DNA of 64,000 bases from JAVJSU01 sp040219275 (GCA_040219275.1 JAVJSU010000071.1:1-64000), one strand, 5' to 3'. Numbered from the stretch's first letter, positions 24,427 to 33,264 are shown. Made by a program: numbers and translations. The notes: generated by a model not told the origin, from the sequence alone.

Positions 24427-25803
24427 TTAGCCTTCCTCCGGCTCCGTGTGGATCGTCACGCGATGCAAACCATTGATCGACATTCTGAGCAGGGCTTCCG
24501 CGCTTTCGGTGAGGTCATGCGCTTCAGTGATAGAAACATCGGGCGCTAATCCGGCGTGCATCGTTACCACCAATCCTTCCGGTTGAGAAGCCAGCCGCAT
24601 ATGATGCCAGCGCACCTGCGGATATGCCCCGCGTAGCAAGCCTTTCACCTCGCCCAACACCCCTTGATCGCATGTTTCAGCCACAAGTGGCGCGGTTGTC
24701 GTCTGGATCGGCTCAATGTGCGTCACGATTTCGTCAATTTCCGGCAATTGCGCCTGCAAGCTATCTTCCAGACGATTCACCCATTCGTGGGCATCGGCTA
24801 GCGTTTGCTCCGGTGGCACTTCAACGTGTAATTCGAGCATCTTCTGCCCGCCATTTTCCGTGACGCGGGTTTCATGGGTAGACATGCCCAGCGCATCAGC
24901 GGCGGCACGCACGATCAAGCCATAATCATCCGGTTTTGCAAGGTCATCCGGCACGAAATGGACTTCAACTTCCATCACGCCACCCAATTTTTCGTCCAAT
25001 TCGCGGATGATCGACTCACGGATGGCGGCAAAGTGTGCGGCAGTCATCGCCGGAGGAACAGTCACATCAATATCAATATGCGCGGAATCGATTGATCCAC
25101 GGCTACGCGCCCGTGCAATCTGTATATCGACAGGCATATCTACCAGCGCATTCCGCAAATCTTCTGGCGAATACGGCGCATAATCCACGAGGACACGGCT
25201 GGTCTGTTGCAAAACTTCCCACGCGGCTTTGATAATCAGCAAAACCACCACCAGCGCGGCAACCAGATCAACCCACACCCAGCCCGTCACGCTGACCACA
25301 ATCATGCTGATAATCACCGAAGCCGTCACAAACACATCTGTGCTGGTATTAGCGGCATCCGCAAGCAGTAATTCCGAGCGCAACTGCTTGCCCCGCCTGA
25401 TTTGATACCGACTGATAAAAATGTTGCCGATAAGCGTGCCAACCATCACAGCGAACGCTAAGGGCGTGAAATCCGGCAGTGTTTCATTTTGCAGGCGATC
25501 CAGTGCACTACTCGAAATTTCCCATGCAGTAACCAGCAACAACGCGCCGATCAACAACGCCGCCAACGTCTCAAATCGGCGATGCCCATAAGGATGGTCG
25601 TCATCGGGTGGGCGCGAGGCAAAATGATTGGCGATCAATCCAGCGATATTCGACGTGCCATCCATCAGCGAATGAAAGCCGTCCGCTGTAATCGACAATG
25701 CACCTGTGACCGACCCGATGAAAATTTTGCCGAAAGCGACCAGAAAATTCAGCACGAGCGTGATAATGAGTACCCGTCGCACCTGAATACGTGTTTCTTG
25801 CAT
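24427..25803 (-). CDS. Cation diffusion facilitator (CDF) metal transporter
   Basis: A 458-aa transporter; ATG 25803 follows AGGAG at 4-nt spacing. Six TM segments fill about residues 10-215. The TM2 site reads ADGFHSLMD (H-x-x-x-D) and TM5 reads ADAANTSTD, where the usual second-site His is Asn. This HD/ND set departs from both Zn (HD-HD) and FieF-type (DD-HD) transporters. The cytosolic part (220-458) is long and holds two to three copies of the ZT-dimer ferredoxin-like fold (IDSAHIDIDVTVPP; MLELHVEVPPEQTL; GLVVTMHAGLAPD). It exports divalent metal by H+ antiport; which metal is uncertain because of the Asn. Confidence 0.88.
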   Translation of the reverse strand: MQETRIQVRRVLIITLVLNFLVAFGKIFIGSVTGALSITADGFHSLMDGTSNIAGLIANHFASRPPDDDHPYGHRRFETLAALLIGALLLVTAWEISSSALDRLQNETLPDFTPLAFAVMVGTLIGNIFISRYQIRRGKQLRSELLLADAANTSTDVFVTASVIISMIVVSVTGWVWVDLVAALVVVLLIIKAAWEVLQQTSRVLVDYAPYSPEDLRNALVDMPVDIQIARARSRGSIDSAHIDIDVTVPPAMTAAHFAAIRESIIRELDEKLGGVMEVEVHFVPDDLAKPDDYGLIVRAAADALGMSTHETRVTENGGQKMLELHVEVPPEQTLADAHEWVNRLEDSLQAQLPEIDEIVTHIEPIQTTTAPLVAETCDQGVLGEVKGLLRGAYPQVRWHHMRLASQPEGLVVTMHAGLAPDVSITEAHDLTESAEALLRMSINGLHRVTIHTEPEEG

Positions 25804-25945
25804 AGTGCTCCTAATAATAACGTGAGCTATTGATACGCCCTCATCGTAAACGCAAAATACGCGTTTCGACAATCAATAAGTTGGATGTTCGGTCAGGCGG
25901 GAAATGATGTTAGGCAATAGCAGATAATTATTTTTGCCGGTCTAA

Positions 25946-25962
25946 CTTAACGCATTGTTTAA
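25946..25962. promoter_or_regulatory. Shared dyad, copy 1 (CTTAAC-N5-GTTTAA)
   Basis: CTTAACGCATTGTTTAA is part of a 16-bp exact repeat AACTTAACGCATTGTT that recurs at 26697-26712. The dyad is centred 27 bp upstream of the -35 of the SRPBCC gene, a position typical of activator binding. Confidence 0.55.
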
Positions 25963-25980
25963 ACAGAATGTCTAAATGGC

Positions 25981-26009
25981 TTGACAAACAGAACAAATTA
26001 TCGTATTTT
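25981..26009 (+). promoter_or_regulatory. Promoter of the SRPBCC gene
   Basis: TTGACA (25981-25986), 17 bp, TATTTT (26004-26009). A perfect 10-bp palindrome GTTAATTAAC (26018-26027) lies at the predicted start of transcription and may be a second operator. Confidence 0.65.
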
Positions 26010-26074
26010 ACTTATAGGTTAATTAACTTTTTGGTAAAATACAAACATGCACAAGAAAACACAAGGAAAAAACG

Positions 26075-26569
26075 ATGACTGACAGCACCACTTCTAAAGA
26101 CGCAGTTGTGATCGAGCGTACTTTCGATGCACCAACAGACCTCATCTGGCAAATGTGGACGAAACCCGAACATTTAAAAAACTGGTATGGTCCGCAGGGG
26201 TTCAGCATCCCCATAGCGGAAATGGATGTGCGTGTGGGTGGCAAGCGTCTGATCTGCATGGAAATGAAAACACCGGATCGCATCATGAAAATTTGGACGA
26301 CTGGTGAATTCACCGAACTCACCCCACACACACGCCTCGCCTATACCGATAGCCCATCCGATGAACATGGCAATTTAGTGATTATGGATGGCGACGAATC
26401 GCCGTTAATCACCGTCGTTACCGTCGTGTTGGAAGACCTCGACGGACGCACAAAAATGGTGACCACTCACGCTGGTTTGCCTGCAAACGATCAGGGTGCA
26501 AGTGAAGGTTGGAAGCAAGCCGTCACAAAATTGGCAGACTATCTCGAAACGCTCACAAGCAACGACTAA
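26075..26569 (+). CDS. SRPBCC/AHSA1-domain protein
   Basis: A 164-aa soluble protein with one START-like fold. The N-terminus VIERTFDAPTDLIWQMWTKPEHLKNWYGP is the standard AHSA1 opening ('R.f.ap...vw.a.t.pe.l..Ww.p'). VGGKRLICMEM and EFTELTPHTRLAYT follow, and the C-terminal helix ASEGWKQAVTKLADYLETL closes the ligand cavity. Such proteins bind hydrophobic ligands or assist Hsp90-type chaperones; in bacteria they often partner an ArsR regulator, which is absent here. A strong promoter and shared dyad precede it. Confidence 0.88.
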   Translation: MTDSTTSKDAVVIERTFDAPTDLIWQMWTKPEHLKNWYGPQGFSIPIAEMDVRVGGKRLICMEMKTPDRIMKIWTTGEFTELTPHTRLAYTDSPSDEHGNLVIMDGDESPLITVVTVVLEDLDGRTKMVTTHAGLPANDQGASEGWKQAVTKLADYLETLTSND

Positions 26570-26698
26570 TCCGGCGACATCATTACGACCTCTCTTCAAA
26601 CTCAGGGTAATCATATGCAAACGCGCATGATTGCCCTCTCCCTTTTACAATGCCCTTTTTCTAACCTTACCCGCATACAAACACGCCTGTTCTAAAAA

Positions 26699-26715
26699 CT
26701 TAACGCATTGTTAAG
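26699..26715. promoter_or_regulatory. Shared dyad, copy 2 (CTTAAC-N5-GTTAAG)
   Basis: CTTAACGCATTGTTAAG is a perfect 6-bp inverted repeat with a 5-bp spacer, centred 20 bp upstream of the -35 of the EthD-xpt-guaA unit. It duplicates the element at 25946. Confidence 0.65.
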
Positions 26716-26726
26716 CAGTTTAAGGG

Positions 26727-26755
26727 TTGGTATGCACCGCACCGCCTCGTATAAT
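26727..26755 (+). promoter_or_regulatory. Promoter of the EthD-xpt-guaA unit
   Basis: TTGGTA (26727-26732), 17 bp, TATAAT (26750-26755), 40 bp upstream of the EthD start. The weak -35 next to a dyad fits activator-assisted transcription. Confidence 0.65.
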
Positions 26756-26794
26756 CATAGGATAGCGCCCAAACAAACGAGGTGAACCCAACCC

Positions 26795-27163
26795 ATGTTC
26801 AAGTTCATGATGGTGTTTTACCAACCGGATGATTTAACCAAATTTGAAAACAGCTACAATGACCTGCTCGCATTGGTGGAACGGATGCCGTCCATCAAAA
26901 GGCGACAGGTCATTAACGTTGTGGGGAGTCCGCAGGGGAAATCCCCCTATTATCGGATTCTGGAAGTGTATTTTGACGATCAAGCCACCATGCAAGCCGC
27001 CATGCTCAGTCCTGCCGGACAAGAAGCAGGCGGTCAGTTGATGCAATTTGGGGCGGGTTCGTTCGAATTGATCTTTGCCGAAGTGTTTGAAGAGATTGGA
27101 GGGAGCACACCCTTGACCAACCCCTCCACGACAGGAGAAACTGACGACAATGCAAGAACTTAG
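26795..27163 (+). CDS. EthD-family dimeric alpha-beta barrel protein
   Basis: A 122-aa protein with a ferredoxin-like alpha+beta barrel pattern: strand FKFMMVFYQPDDLTKFENSY, helix LLALVERMPSIKRRQV, strand YYRILEVYFDDQATMQAAM, then SPAGQEAGGQLMQFGAGSFELIFAEVFE. The F-x-x-x-Y-x-x-x-H-type spacing of EthD is only partly kept: the His that usually ends the first loop is L. EthD-type proteins assist ring-degrading P450 systems, but most are of unknown role. The last codons overlap the xpt start by 14 bp, so translation is coupled to purine salvage, an unusual pairing. Confidence 0.7.
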   Translation: MFKFMMVFYQPDDLTKFENSYNDLLALVERMPSIKRRQVINVVGSPQGKSPYYRILEVYFDDQATMQAAMLSPAGQEAGGQLMQFGAGSFELIFAEVFEEIGGSTPLTNPSTTGETDDNART

Positions 27164-27731
27164 AGACCGCATCCTCGCTGAAGGAAAGAATCTCGGTAAC
27201 GGTATTCTTAAAATTGACAGCATCCTCAATCACCAGATCCATCCTGATATGATGACCGGAATGGGTAAGGCACTCGCAGAAAAATTTAGCACTCAGAAAA
27301 TTGATCGCATCCTCACAGCGGAAATTTCCGGAATTGCACCCGCATTAATGACCGCCGCCGTGCTTGGTGTGCCGGTAGTATATGCCCGCAAGAAGAAGCC
27401 GATCACAATGGCGGGTCCCGTCTTTCTGGAAACCGCGCCCAGCCACACCAAAGGCGGTGATGTACCGTTGTTGGTCTCGGCGGAATTCCTGCACGAAGGA
27501 GAAAATGTGCTCATCATTGACGACTTCCTCGCCACCGGCAAAACGTTGATGGCACTCGCCCGTATGATTGCTAGCGCCAGAGCAAATCTTGTCGGCGTAG
27601 GCGTGGTTGTAGAAAAAACCTTCGAGGGAGGACGTGGCAATATGGTGAAAGCGGGCTACACCATGCCCATTCACGCACTCGTCAAAATTGAATCGATGGA
27701 TGATGGTCAAATCATTCTTGCGGAAGACTAA
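27150..27731 (+). CDS. xpt: Xanthine phosphoribosyltransferase
   Basis: A 193-aa enzyme that makes XMP from xanthine and PRPP. It starts MQELRDRILAEGKNLG and carries the conserved LKIDSILNHQIHPDMM, the TAEISGIAPAL strand and the PRPP-binding loop VLIIDDFLATGKT (about residues 124-136); FEGGR near 155 is also typical. Length equals the usual 190-195 aa. guaA begins 3 bp downstream, so xanthine salvage to XMP and amination to GMP are encoded together. No purine riboswitch was seen upstream; a 14-bp overlap with the EthD gene occupies that position instead. Confidence 0.93.
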   Translation: MQELRDRILAEGKNLGNGILKIDSILNHQIHPDMMTGMGKALAEKFSTQKIDRILTAEISGIAPALMTAAVLGVPVVYARKKKPITMAGPVFLETAPSHTKGGDVPLLVSAEFLHEGENVLIIDDFLATGKTLMALARMIASARANLVGVGVVVEKTFEGGRGNMVKAGYTMPIHALVKIESMDDGQIILAED

Positions 27732-27734
27732 TTG

Positions 27735-29312
27735 ATGACGGATGATCTGAGAACAGGCGGAATCGCCATCCTTGATTACGGATCACAATATACCCAGCTT
27801 ATCGCCCGCCGTGTCCGTGAGCAGGGTGTTTATGCGGAAGTCTTTGCTTACGATGCGCCTGCCGAAACGGTGAATCAGCATCAACCGCGTGGCTACATTT
27901 TGTCCGGCGGACCGAACAGCGTCTATGACGACGGTGCGCCCCAATTAGAAGCACATCTTATCAGCGCCAAATTGCCCACGCTCGGCGTATGTTATGGGAT
28001 GCAGTTGATCGCCAAAGCCTACGGAGGCACGGTTGAACCCGGCGAAACCCGCGAATATGGCGATGCACAGGTGATCCACGAAACGGACAATCCCCTATTT
28101 AAAGGACTGCCGGACGAAATTCGCGTGTGGATGTCGCACGGCGATCATGTCGGCAAGTTACCGTCAGGCTTCGTGCAAATGGCGGAATCACGTAACGGTG
28201 TTATGGCGGCAATGGGTGACATCAAGCGGGATATTTACGCGGTACAATTTCATCCTGAAGTCGTTCACACGCCCGAAGGGATCGACCTGCTTCGCAATTT
28301 CGTCTTCGATATTTGCGAATGTGAGGCGAATTGGTCACCAGCCGCGTTTATCGAAGATGCCATCCAGCGCATCCGTGAGCAAGTCGGCGGAGAACGCGTC
28401 TTATTGGCACTCAGCGGCGGGGTGGATTCTGCCGTCGCGGGGATGCTCCTACATGAGGCGATTGGCGACCAACTCACCTGTGTGTTCGTCAATACGGGCT
28501 TATTGCGTAAAAACGAGCCGGAAGAAGTGGTGCAGGTTTTCGGCGTGCAACAACACATGAACCTGATTCCAGTTGATGCGACTGAAGACTTCCTTGATGC
28601 GCTCAAAGACGAAACCGAACCGGAAGCCAAGCGCAAGATCATCGGCAAATTATTCATCGACATTTTCAGTGAGCAAGCCCGCCAGATGAGCGCGAACGGC
28701 GTAAAATTCCTTGCACAGGGGACGATCTACCCCGATGTGATCGAATCCGCCGCCGGACACAAATCCGCCAAGACGATCAAGAGTCATCATAATGTCGGCG
28801 GATTGCCGGAAGACCTCAACTTTGACCTCATCGAACCCTTACGCGACCTGTTTAAAGACGAAGTGCGGCGCGTCGGCACAGCACTCGGATTACCGGATTC
28901 CATCGTGTGGCGGCAACCTTTCCCCGGTCCCGGTCTGGGGATTCGTTGTCTCGGCAATCTCACATGGGAACGGCTGGAAAAACTCCGCGCCGCCGATGCA
29001 ATTTACCTTGACGAACTCGACAAAGCGGGTCTGCTGTATCCACAAAATGGCGCACGGGCGGCAACCTCACAATGTTTCGCCGTCCTCTTGCCCGTGCAAA
29101 GCGTCGGCGTGATGGGCGATTACCGCACCTATGAAGAAGTCATCGTGCTCCGTGCGGTGACCACTGACGATTTCATGACCGCAGATTGGGCGCGTCTGCC
29201 GTTTGATTTGCTCGCAAAAATCAGTAGCCGGATTGTCAACGAGGTCAAGGGCATCAACCGCGTCACCTATGATGTCACCAGCAAACCGCCCGCCACCATC
29301 GAGTGGGAGTAG
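27735..29312 (+). CDS. guaA: GMP synthase (glutamine-hydrolysing)
   Basis: A 525-aa enzyme converting XMP, ATP and glutamine to GMP. The class I amidotransferase domain (1-200) has YGSQYTQLIARRVRE, SGGPNSVYD, GVCYGMQL with the nucleophilic Cys, and the His-Glu pair in QFHPEV. The ATP-pyrophosphatase domain has LSGGVDSAV (P-loop) at about 226. The C-terminal dimerisation domain ends TSKPPATIEWE, the invariant GuaA end. The ATG at 27735 is used; TTG 27732 is in frame directly before it. It follows xpt by 3 bp. Confidence 0.97.
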   Translation: MTDDLRTGGIAILDYGSQYTQLIARRVREQGVYAEVFAYDAPAETVNQHQPRGYILSGGPNSVYDDGAPQLEAHLISAKLPTLGVCYGMQLIAKAYGGTVEPGETREYGDAQVIHETDNPLFKGLPDEIRVWMSHGDHVGKLPSGFVQMAESRNGVMAAMGDIKRDIYAVQFHPEVVHTPEGIDLLRNFVFDICECEANWSPAAFIEDAIQRIREQVGGERVLLALSGGVDSAVAGMLLHEAIGDQLTCVFVNTGLLRKNEPEEVVQVFGVQQHMNLIPVDATEDFLDALKDETEPEAKRKIIGKLFIDIFSEQARQMSANGVKFLAQGTIYPDVIESAAGHKSAKTIKSHHNVGGLPEDLNFDLIEPLRDLFKDEVRRVGTALGLPDSIVWRQPFPGPGLGIRCLGNLTWERLEKLRAADAIYLDELDKAGLLYPQNGARAATSQCFAVLLPVQSVGVMGDYRTYEEVIVLRAVTTDDFMTADWARLPFDLLAKISSRIVNEVKGINRVTYDVTSKPPATIEWE

Positions 29313-29354
29313 CACTTAAAATATTCTGTTTGTGTCAAATCATGAGTATGTAAT

Positions 29355-30353
29355 ATGAGCAAAAAAAGACCCAGTAACTTGTTAGACAAACATATTGCTA
29401 ATCTCAAAAGTGTTTGCCCAAATGCGGATGTAGTGTTTGTATGTCCGATTTGCTTTTCTATATTTACTTATGAGGAAGCACAAAATCCGGCGAATGTAAA
29501 TTTGGGTCATATTTGGCCCAAATACATTCGTAACACCACGGAAGACGAATCTGTAAAGCATCAGCAAGTTTTACTTTGTACCTGTTGTAATTCCCAAGCT
29601 GGCTCTATTGGTGATAACCAAATGCAAGAATTCGAGATCACTAGACAAGGTGAAAAAGAGGGAAAACCATCTAGAAAACGTAAAATGTCTTTTATCTCTA
29701 GAAATAGACAGGAGTCTTTTTCAATTTATGATTATTTTAATAAAGAAGATGGAAAATCTGGATCAATCACCTTCGAGGGAACGCCGGATAAATTTAAATA
29801 TAATAAAGATTACCGTCGTATTGACGAACTAATTACAAACCAAGAGCACTTTGATTTAATCGTATACCCGCACGAAGCTAGCTGGGATCTCGCGCAAGTT
29901 GGATGGTTAACATCAGCATATCTTTTCGCGTTCTACACTTTTGGGTATAGATATATTTTCCATAATAGTCTCGACAAAGTGAGGAATTATATTCTTCGCT
30001 CCTTTGAAGGCGAGACAAAATATGACTTAGAACCCAATCCATTGAAAAATGTTTGCGTCAGCATATGTAATGTCCATTATGAAGAAACACCTAACATCTT
30101 GTATATTTTGCCAAAGCAGGGAACAGATCAAATACATTTTCTAGAAATCAATTTTTTAGATCGCCACATAAGACTACCAGGGCGTGAACATTATATTTTT
30201 ATACTTGAAAGTGATGATCCTGAAATCTTCGTTGGTATGAGTGTTGAAAATGGGCTTGTCGCAAACAGTGAACTTAATCAATGGGATTATCTATTCTATT
30301 ACACGCATTATTGCGTAAACAGCGAAGAATTAACTGTTATTCCAGATGAGTAG
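29355..30353 (+). CDS. HNH endonuclease-like protein
   Basis: A 332-aa protein. Residues about 30-85 form a zinc-finger HNH pattern: CPICFSIF, then LGHIWPKYI, then LLCTCCNSQAGSIGDNQM. The two Cys pairs, the 'H-x-W-P-K' strand end and 'C-N-x-x-x-G-x-x-x-D' match HNH endonuclease 5-like domains. The remaining 240 residues (YNKDYRRIDELITNQEHF; WLTSAYLFAFYTFGYRY) are unassigned. The coding sequence is strikingly AT-rich and uses codons such as AAA, ATA and TTA far more than its neighbours, and it sits between guaA and an unrelated membrane gene. These are signs of recent transfer. A defence or homing role is possible; no methylase or helicase partner is adjacent. Confidence 0.72.
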   Translation: MSKKRPSNLLDKHIANLKSVCPNADVVFVCPICFSIFTYEEAQNPANVNLGHIWPKYIRNTTEDESVKHQQVLLCTCCNSQAGSIGDNQMQEFEITRQGEKEGKPSRKRKMSFISRNRQESFSIYDYFNKEDGKSGSITFEGTPDKFKYNKDYRRIDELITNQEHFDLIVYPHEASWDLAQVGWLTSAYLFAFYTFGYRYIFHNSLDKVRNYILRSFEGETKYDLEPNPLKNVCVSICNVHYEETPNILYILPKQGTDQIHFLEINFLDRHIRLPGREHYIFILESDDPEIFVGMSVENGLVANSELNQWDYLFYYTHYCVNSEELTVIPDE

Positions 30354-30387
30354 AGTACGCGCCATGAACAGAGTAGTGCATTAAAGC

Positions 30388-32346
30388 ATGTTTTTACCAA
30401 AGAACCGAATTTTACGAGGTCTTTGCACATTAACGGTCTGTGTTCCACTCCTAATCGCCTACACGCGTACGCTGATGCCAGGGACAGTGGGCGGGGATGC
30501 GGGCGAATTGCAATATGCCGCGCCGTTGCTATCACTCGTCCATCCCACCGGACAGCCACTATACGTCCTGCTCGGTTATCTGTGGACAAGCCTCCTCCCG
30601 CTCAAATCCGCCGCCTATGAAATGAATCTGCTTGCCGCCGTATCCACCGCCATTGGATGTGGTTTGCTGACGTGGTTTATCGCTAAACTCACCAGAAACC
30701 CATTTGTCGCCGTCGCTGTCGGTCTCACACTTGGGTTTGGCGCGACCCTCTGGGGAGAAGCCGTCCTCGCGGATAAATATGGCTTCAATGTTCTGCTATC
30801 TGCCTTAATCATCGGCTTGGCACTGTGGTGGGATCAAGACCACGACCAACCACACGGCGACAAATTGCTCTATGCACTGTCGTTCGCCTTTGCGCTCGGC
30901 TTATTGCACCATCGCAGTCTGGCATTGTTCGCCGTCAGCATTGGCATTCTGGTGGTCTATCATCTGCGCGCTGAATTGTGGCGCAAATGGCGACGCACCC
31001 TGACCTGCATCATGCTGGTGATGTTGCCGCCACTCATCATCTATCCCACCGTGTTGCCAGCCTTACAATCACGCGATAACGCCCCGCTACTGATTCAGCC
31101 GGAAAGCGTGAACGATTGGGTGGATTACATCCTGGAACGACACGTTATTTCCGGCGAGGCGCTCGTCTTCGATGAAGGCATCAGCGGACAGCTCGAAATT
31201 TATGCAGATGTGCTAGTCAACGATTACACGGTATTTGTGGCAATCGTCGCCTTACTTGGCATGGTGATCCTGCTTCGCAAAAAGCCAACCGCCGCCCTGT
31301 TTTTGCTGGTCAGCTTTGCGCTACAAGCCATCCTCAGCGCCAATTTTCGTGGCAATGTGCGCCAATTTACGTATTATCTGCCCTCGTTTGTCGTGCTGAT
31401 TTACGCGTATGGCTACGGATTGAGTGAACTCTGGACATTTGCGCGTAACGGCTTGATCGAAATTCGCCCGTTGCGTCGCCTCAAGTACGAATACATCATC
31501 GCGCCGATGATTCTCGCCCTGCCACTCTTCGCACTGACAGGCTATCAATTCTCTCAAACCTATCCCGATGCGCGTGAGCGTGCCATCTACGGTGATCCAC
31601 TTGACATCTGGCGGCAGACGCTCAAATCAGGGGATATGGGCGCACGCCTGACCGCCAATCTGAACGATTTACCAGAAAACACCGCCCTCGCCACAGATTG
31701 GGAACAGGTGACGATTTTATGGTACGCGCAACAGGTCGAAGGCACACGCCCCGACATCGACATTTTCTATCCAATTGAGCGGTATGCGGATTTTGTGGAG
31801 GAACGTCCGGTCTGTCTTGCCCGCCATCTGCCCGTCAGCGACGCATGGCATCTGACCAACATCGGCGCATTCATCTGCTTAAACGCCGCGCCACAAACGG
31901 ACTTGCCGGAAGGCATCTCACCTATAGGCACAACACTCCTTACGATAGAAAATCAGCCCGTAATTGAATTTGCAGGCTATTCCGGCGGCGGAGACATCAT
32001 TCCCGCAGGCACACACGTCCCGCTCACGCTGTACTGGCAAGCAGTAAACGACGAACGCGCCGATTATTCGATTTCTCTGCAATTGCTGGACGAAAATTGG
32101 AACTATATCTGGTCGCGGGATATTCAAGCGCCGGTCACTGGCTTATACCCCACTTCACGCTGGACAGAAGGCGAAGTCGTCGGTGATTATCATGAACTTG
32201 ACATTCCACGCACACTCGCGCCGGGAAATTATCGCTGGACTGTCGTGCTTTATCGACAGGACGAAGCGGGAAACTTTCTTCAGTTGCGCGATGCTGAGGG
32301 AAATGTCAATATATTGGGTGGCTTATTTGAAGTGATCGCGAAGTGA
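30388..32346 (+). CDS. DUF2723-family membrane glycosyltransferase-like protein
   Basis: A 652-aa protein with about 10-11 TM segments in residues 10-400. The first loop contains GTVGGDAGELQYAAPLLSLVHPTGQPLYVLLG, the 'D-x-G-E ... H-P-T-G-x-P-L' motif of DUF2723 and other GT-C type O-mannosyltransferase-like enzymes, in which the acidic residues contact the lipid-phosphate sugar donor. The C-terminal 150 residues form a beta-rich extracytoplasmic domain (AGTHVPLTLYWQAVNDERADYSI). It probably glycosylates surface proteins or glycolipids. The lipoprotein gene follows directly. Confidence 0.85.
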   Translation: MFLPKNRILRGLCTLTVCVPLLIAYTRTLMPGTVGGDAGELQYAAPLLSLVHPTGQPLYVLLGYLWTSLLPLKSAAYEMNLLAAVSTAIGCGLLTWFIAKLTRNPFVAVAVGLTLGFGATLWGEAVLADKYGFNVLLSALIIGLALWWDQDHDQPHGDKLLYALSFAFALGLLHHRSLALFAVSIGILVVYHLRAELWRKWRRTLTCIMLVMLPPLIIYPTVLPALQSRDNAPLLIQPESVNDWVDYILERHVISGEALVFDEGISGQLEIYADVLVNDYTVFVAIVALLGMVILLRKKPTAALFLLVSFALQAILSANFRGNVRQFTYYLPSFVVLIYAYGYGLSELWTFARNGLIEIRPLRRLKYEYIIAPMILALPLFALTGYQFSQTYPDARERAIYGDPLDIWRQTLKSGDMGARLTANLNDLPENTALATDWEQVTILWYAQQVEGTRPDIDIFYPIERYADFVEERPVCLARHLPVSDAWHLTNIGAFICLNAAPQTDLPEGISPIGTTLLTIENQPVIEFAGYSGGGDIIPAGTHVPLTLYWQAVNDERADYSISLQLLDENWNYIWSRDIQAPVTGLYPTSRWTEGEVVGDYHELDIPRTLAPGNYRWTVVLYRQDEAGNFLQLRDAEGNVNILGGLFEVIAK

Positions 32347-32365
32347 CATTATGGTAAGGATGACT

Positions 32366-33157
32366 ATGCAAGCTCGACGTGGATTTATCTTAGCACTCAT
32401 CATGATGGTACTTATCTCCGCCTGTAGTAGCGGGGAAAGTGAACCATCGCCCACACCAGAACCGACGCTGACTCCGGTGCCAACTTCAACATCAACCAAC
32501 ACACCCGCACCGACCAACACCGGCGAACCCACAGCCTTGCCAACTGCCACTGCTACACTCGTCAGTATTGAACTTTCTCCTTCAGAAGGACAGCCGCCAC
32601 CCTTTACGATTGATCTTCCCGAAGGTTGGAGTAGTGCCTATTATGCCCTACCTATCGAAGAAATTGACGGCAACATTCGCGTGATTCAGATTGCCGGCTA
32701 CAACGGTCCGGTCACGGAAGGCGCGGGCTATGTCATCGTCATCTGGGGATTTTCAAATATCTCGGTGGGCAACCCGCTCACAGGTGGGACGCAAAGCCTG
32801 TGGTTAGATGGCTTACGATTCTGGCGCTTACAAGTTGTTGAACCAGATTGTAACGTTGGCACAGATTTACAGCGTGAATTTACCGTTGGCGGTTTGCCTG
32901 CTGTGGGAACATTCGTCTCTGCTGTAGATTGCCCCGACACGCCGGATACCGCCGGATGGTTCGCAGGATTAAACAACGAAGGCGCGAACTTTATCTTCTA
33001 CGCCTTCACGGAACCAAGTAGCGCGCTCCAAAACGAAACCGGCGCACCCGCAGAATTGCAGAACATTCTCGATAGTGTCCAATTCTTCGTGGCGGATAGG
33101 ATGACACAGGTAGCCCTCACGCCCTCACCGGAAGCAGAGGCAACCGAAGCACCCTAA
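32366..33157 (+). CDS. Secreted lipoprotein with Thr/Pro-rich linker
   Basis: A 263-aa protein starting MQARRGFILALIMMVLISAC; ATG 32366 follows AAGGA at 5-nt spacing, whereas ATG 32351 has none. L-I-S-A-C is a lipobox, so the mature protein is lipid-anchored at Cys. A linker of about 60 aa (PTPEPTLTPVPTSTSTNTP) separates the anchor from a beta-rich domain (PFTIDLPEGWSSAYYALP) resembling extracellular PsbP-like or surface 'DUF' domains. It follows the DUF2723 gene by about 20 bp and may be a glycosylated substrate, since the Thr-rich linker is a typical O-glycosylation target. Function unknown. Confidence 0.75.
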   Translation: MQARRGFILALIMMVLISACSSGESEPSPTPEPTLTPVPTSTSTNTPAPTNTGEPTALPTATATLVSIELSPSEGQPPPFTIDLPEGWSSAYYALPIEEIDGNIRVIQIAGYNGPVTEGAGYVIVIWGFSNISVGNPLTGGTQSLWLDGLRFWRLQVVEPDCNVGTDLQREFTVGGLPAVGTFVSAVDCPDTPDTAGWFAGLNNEGANFIFYAFTEPSSALQNETGAPAELQNILDSVQFFVADRMTQVALTPSPEAEATEAP

Positions 33158-33264
33158 TGCACGATTAACCTACGGCTATGAAAAAAGACTGGTCAAATAA
33201 CACACTCACTAGATACACTCGAACGATCTAATTCTTGACCTAACGCTATAAAGTACTGGATACG

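Noticed and set aside
27100..27150. Purine riboswitch before xpt
   Set aside because: xpt starts inside the EthD gene; there is no leader and no paired-loop purine aptamer pattern.
31321..31557. Minus-strand frame inside the DUF2723 gene
   Set aside because: Antisense to a well-supported 652-aa membrane protein; no ribosome-binding site.
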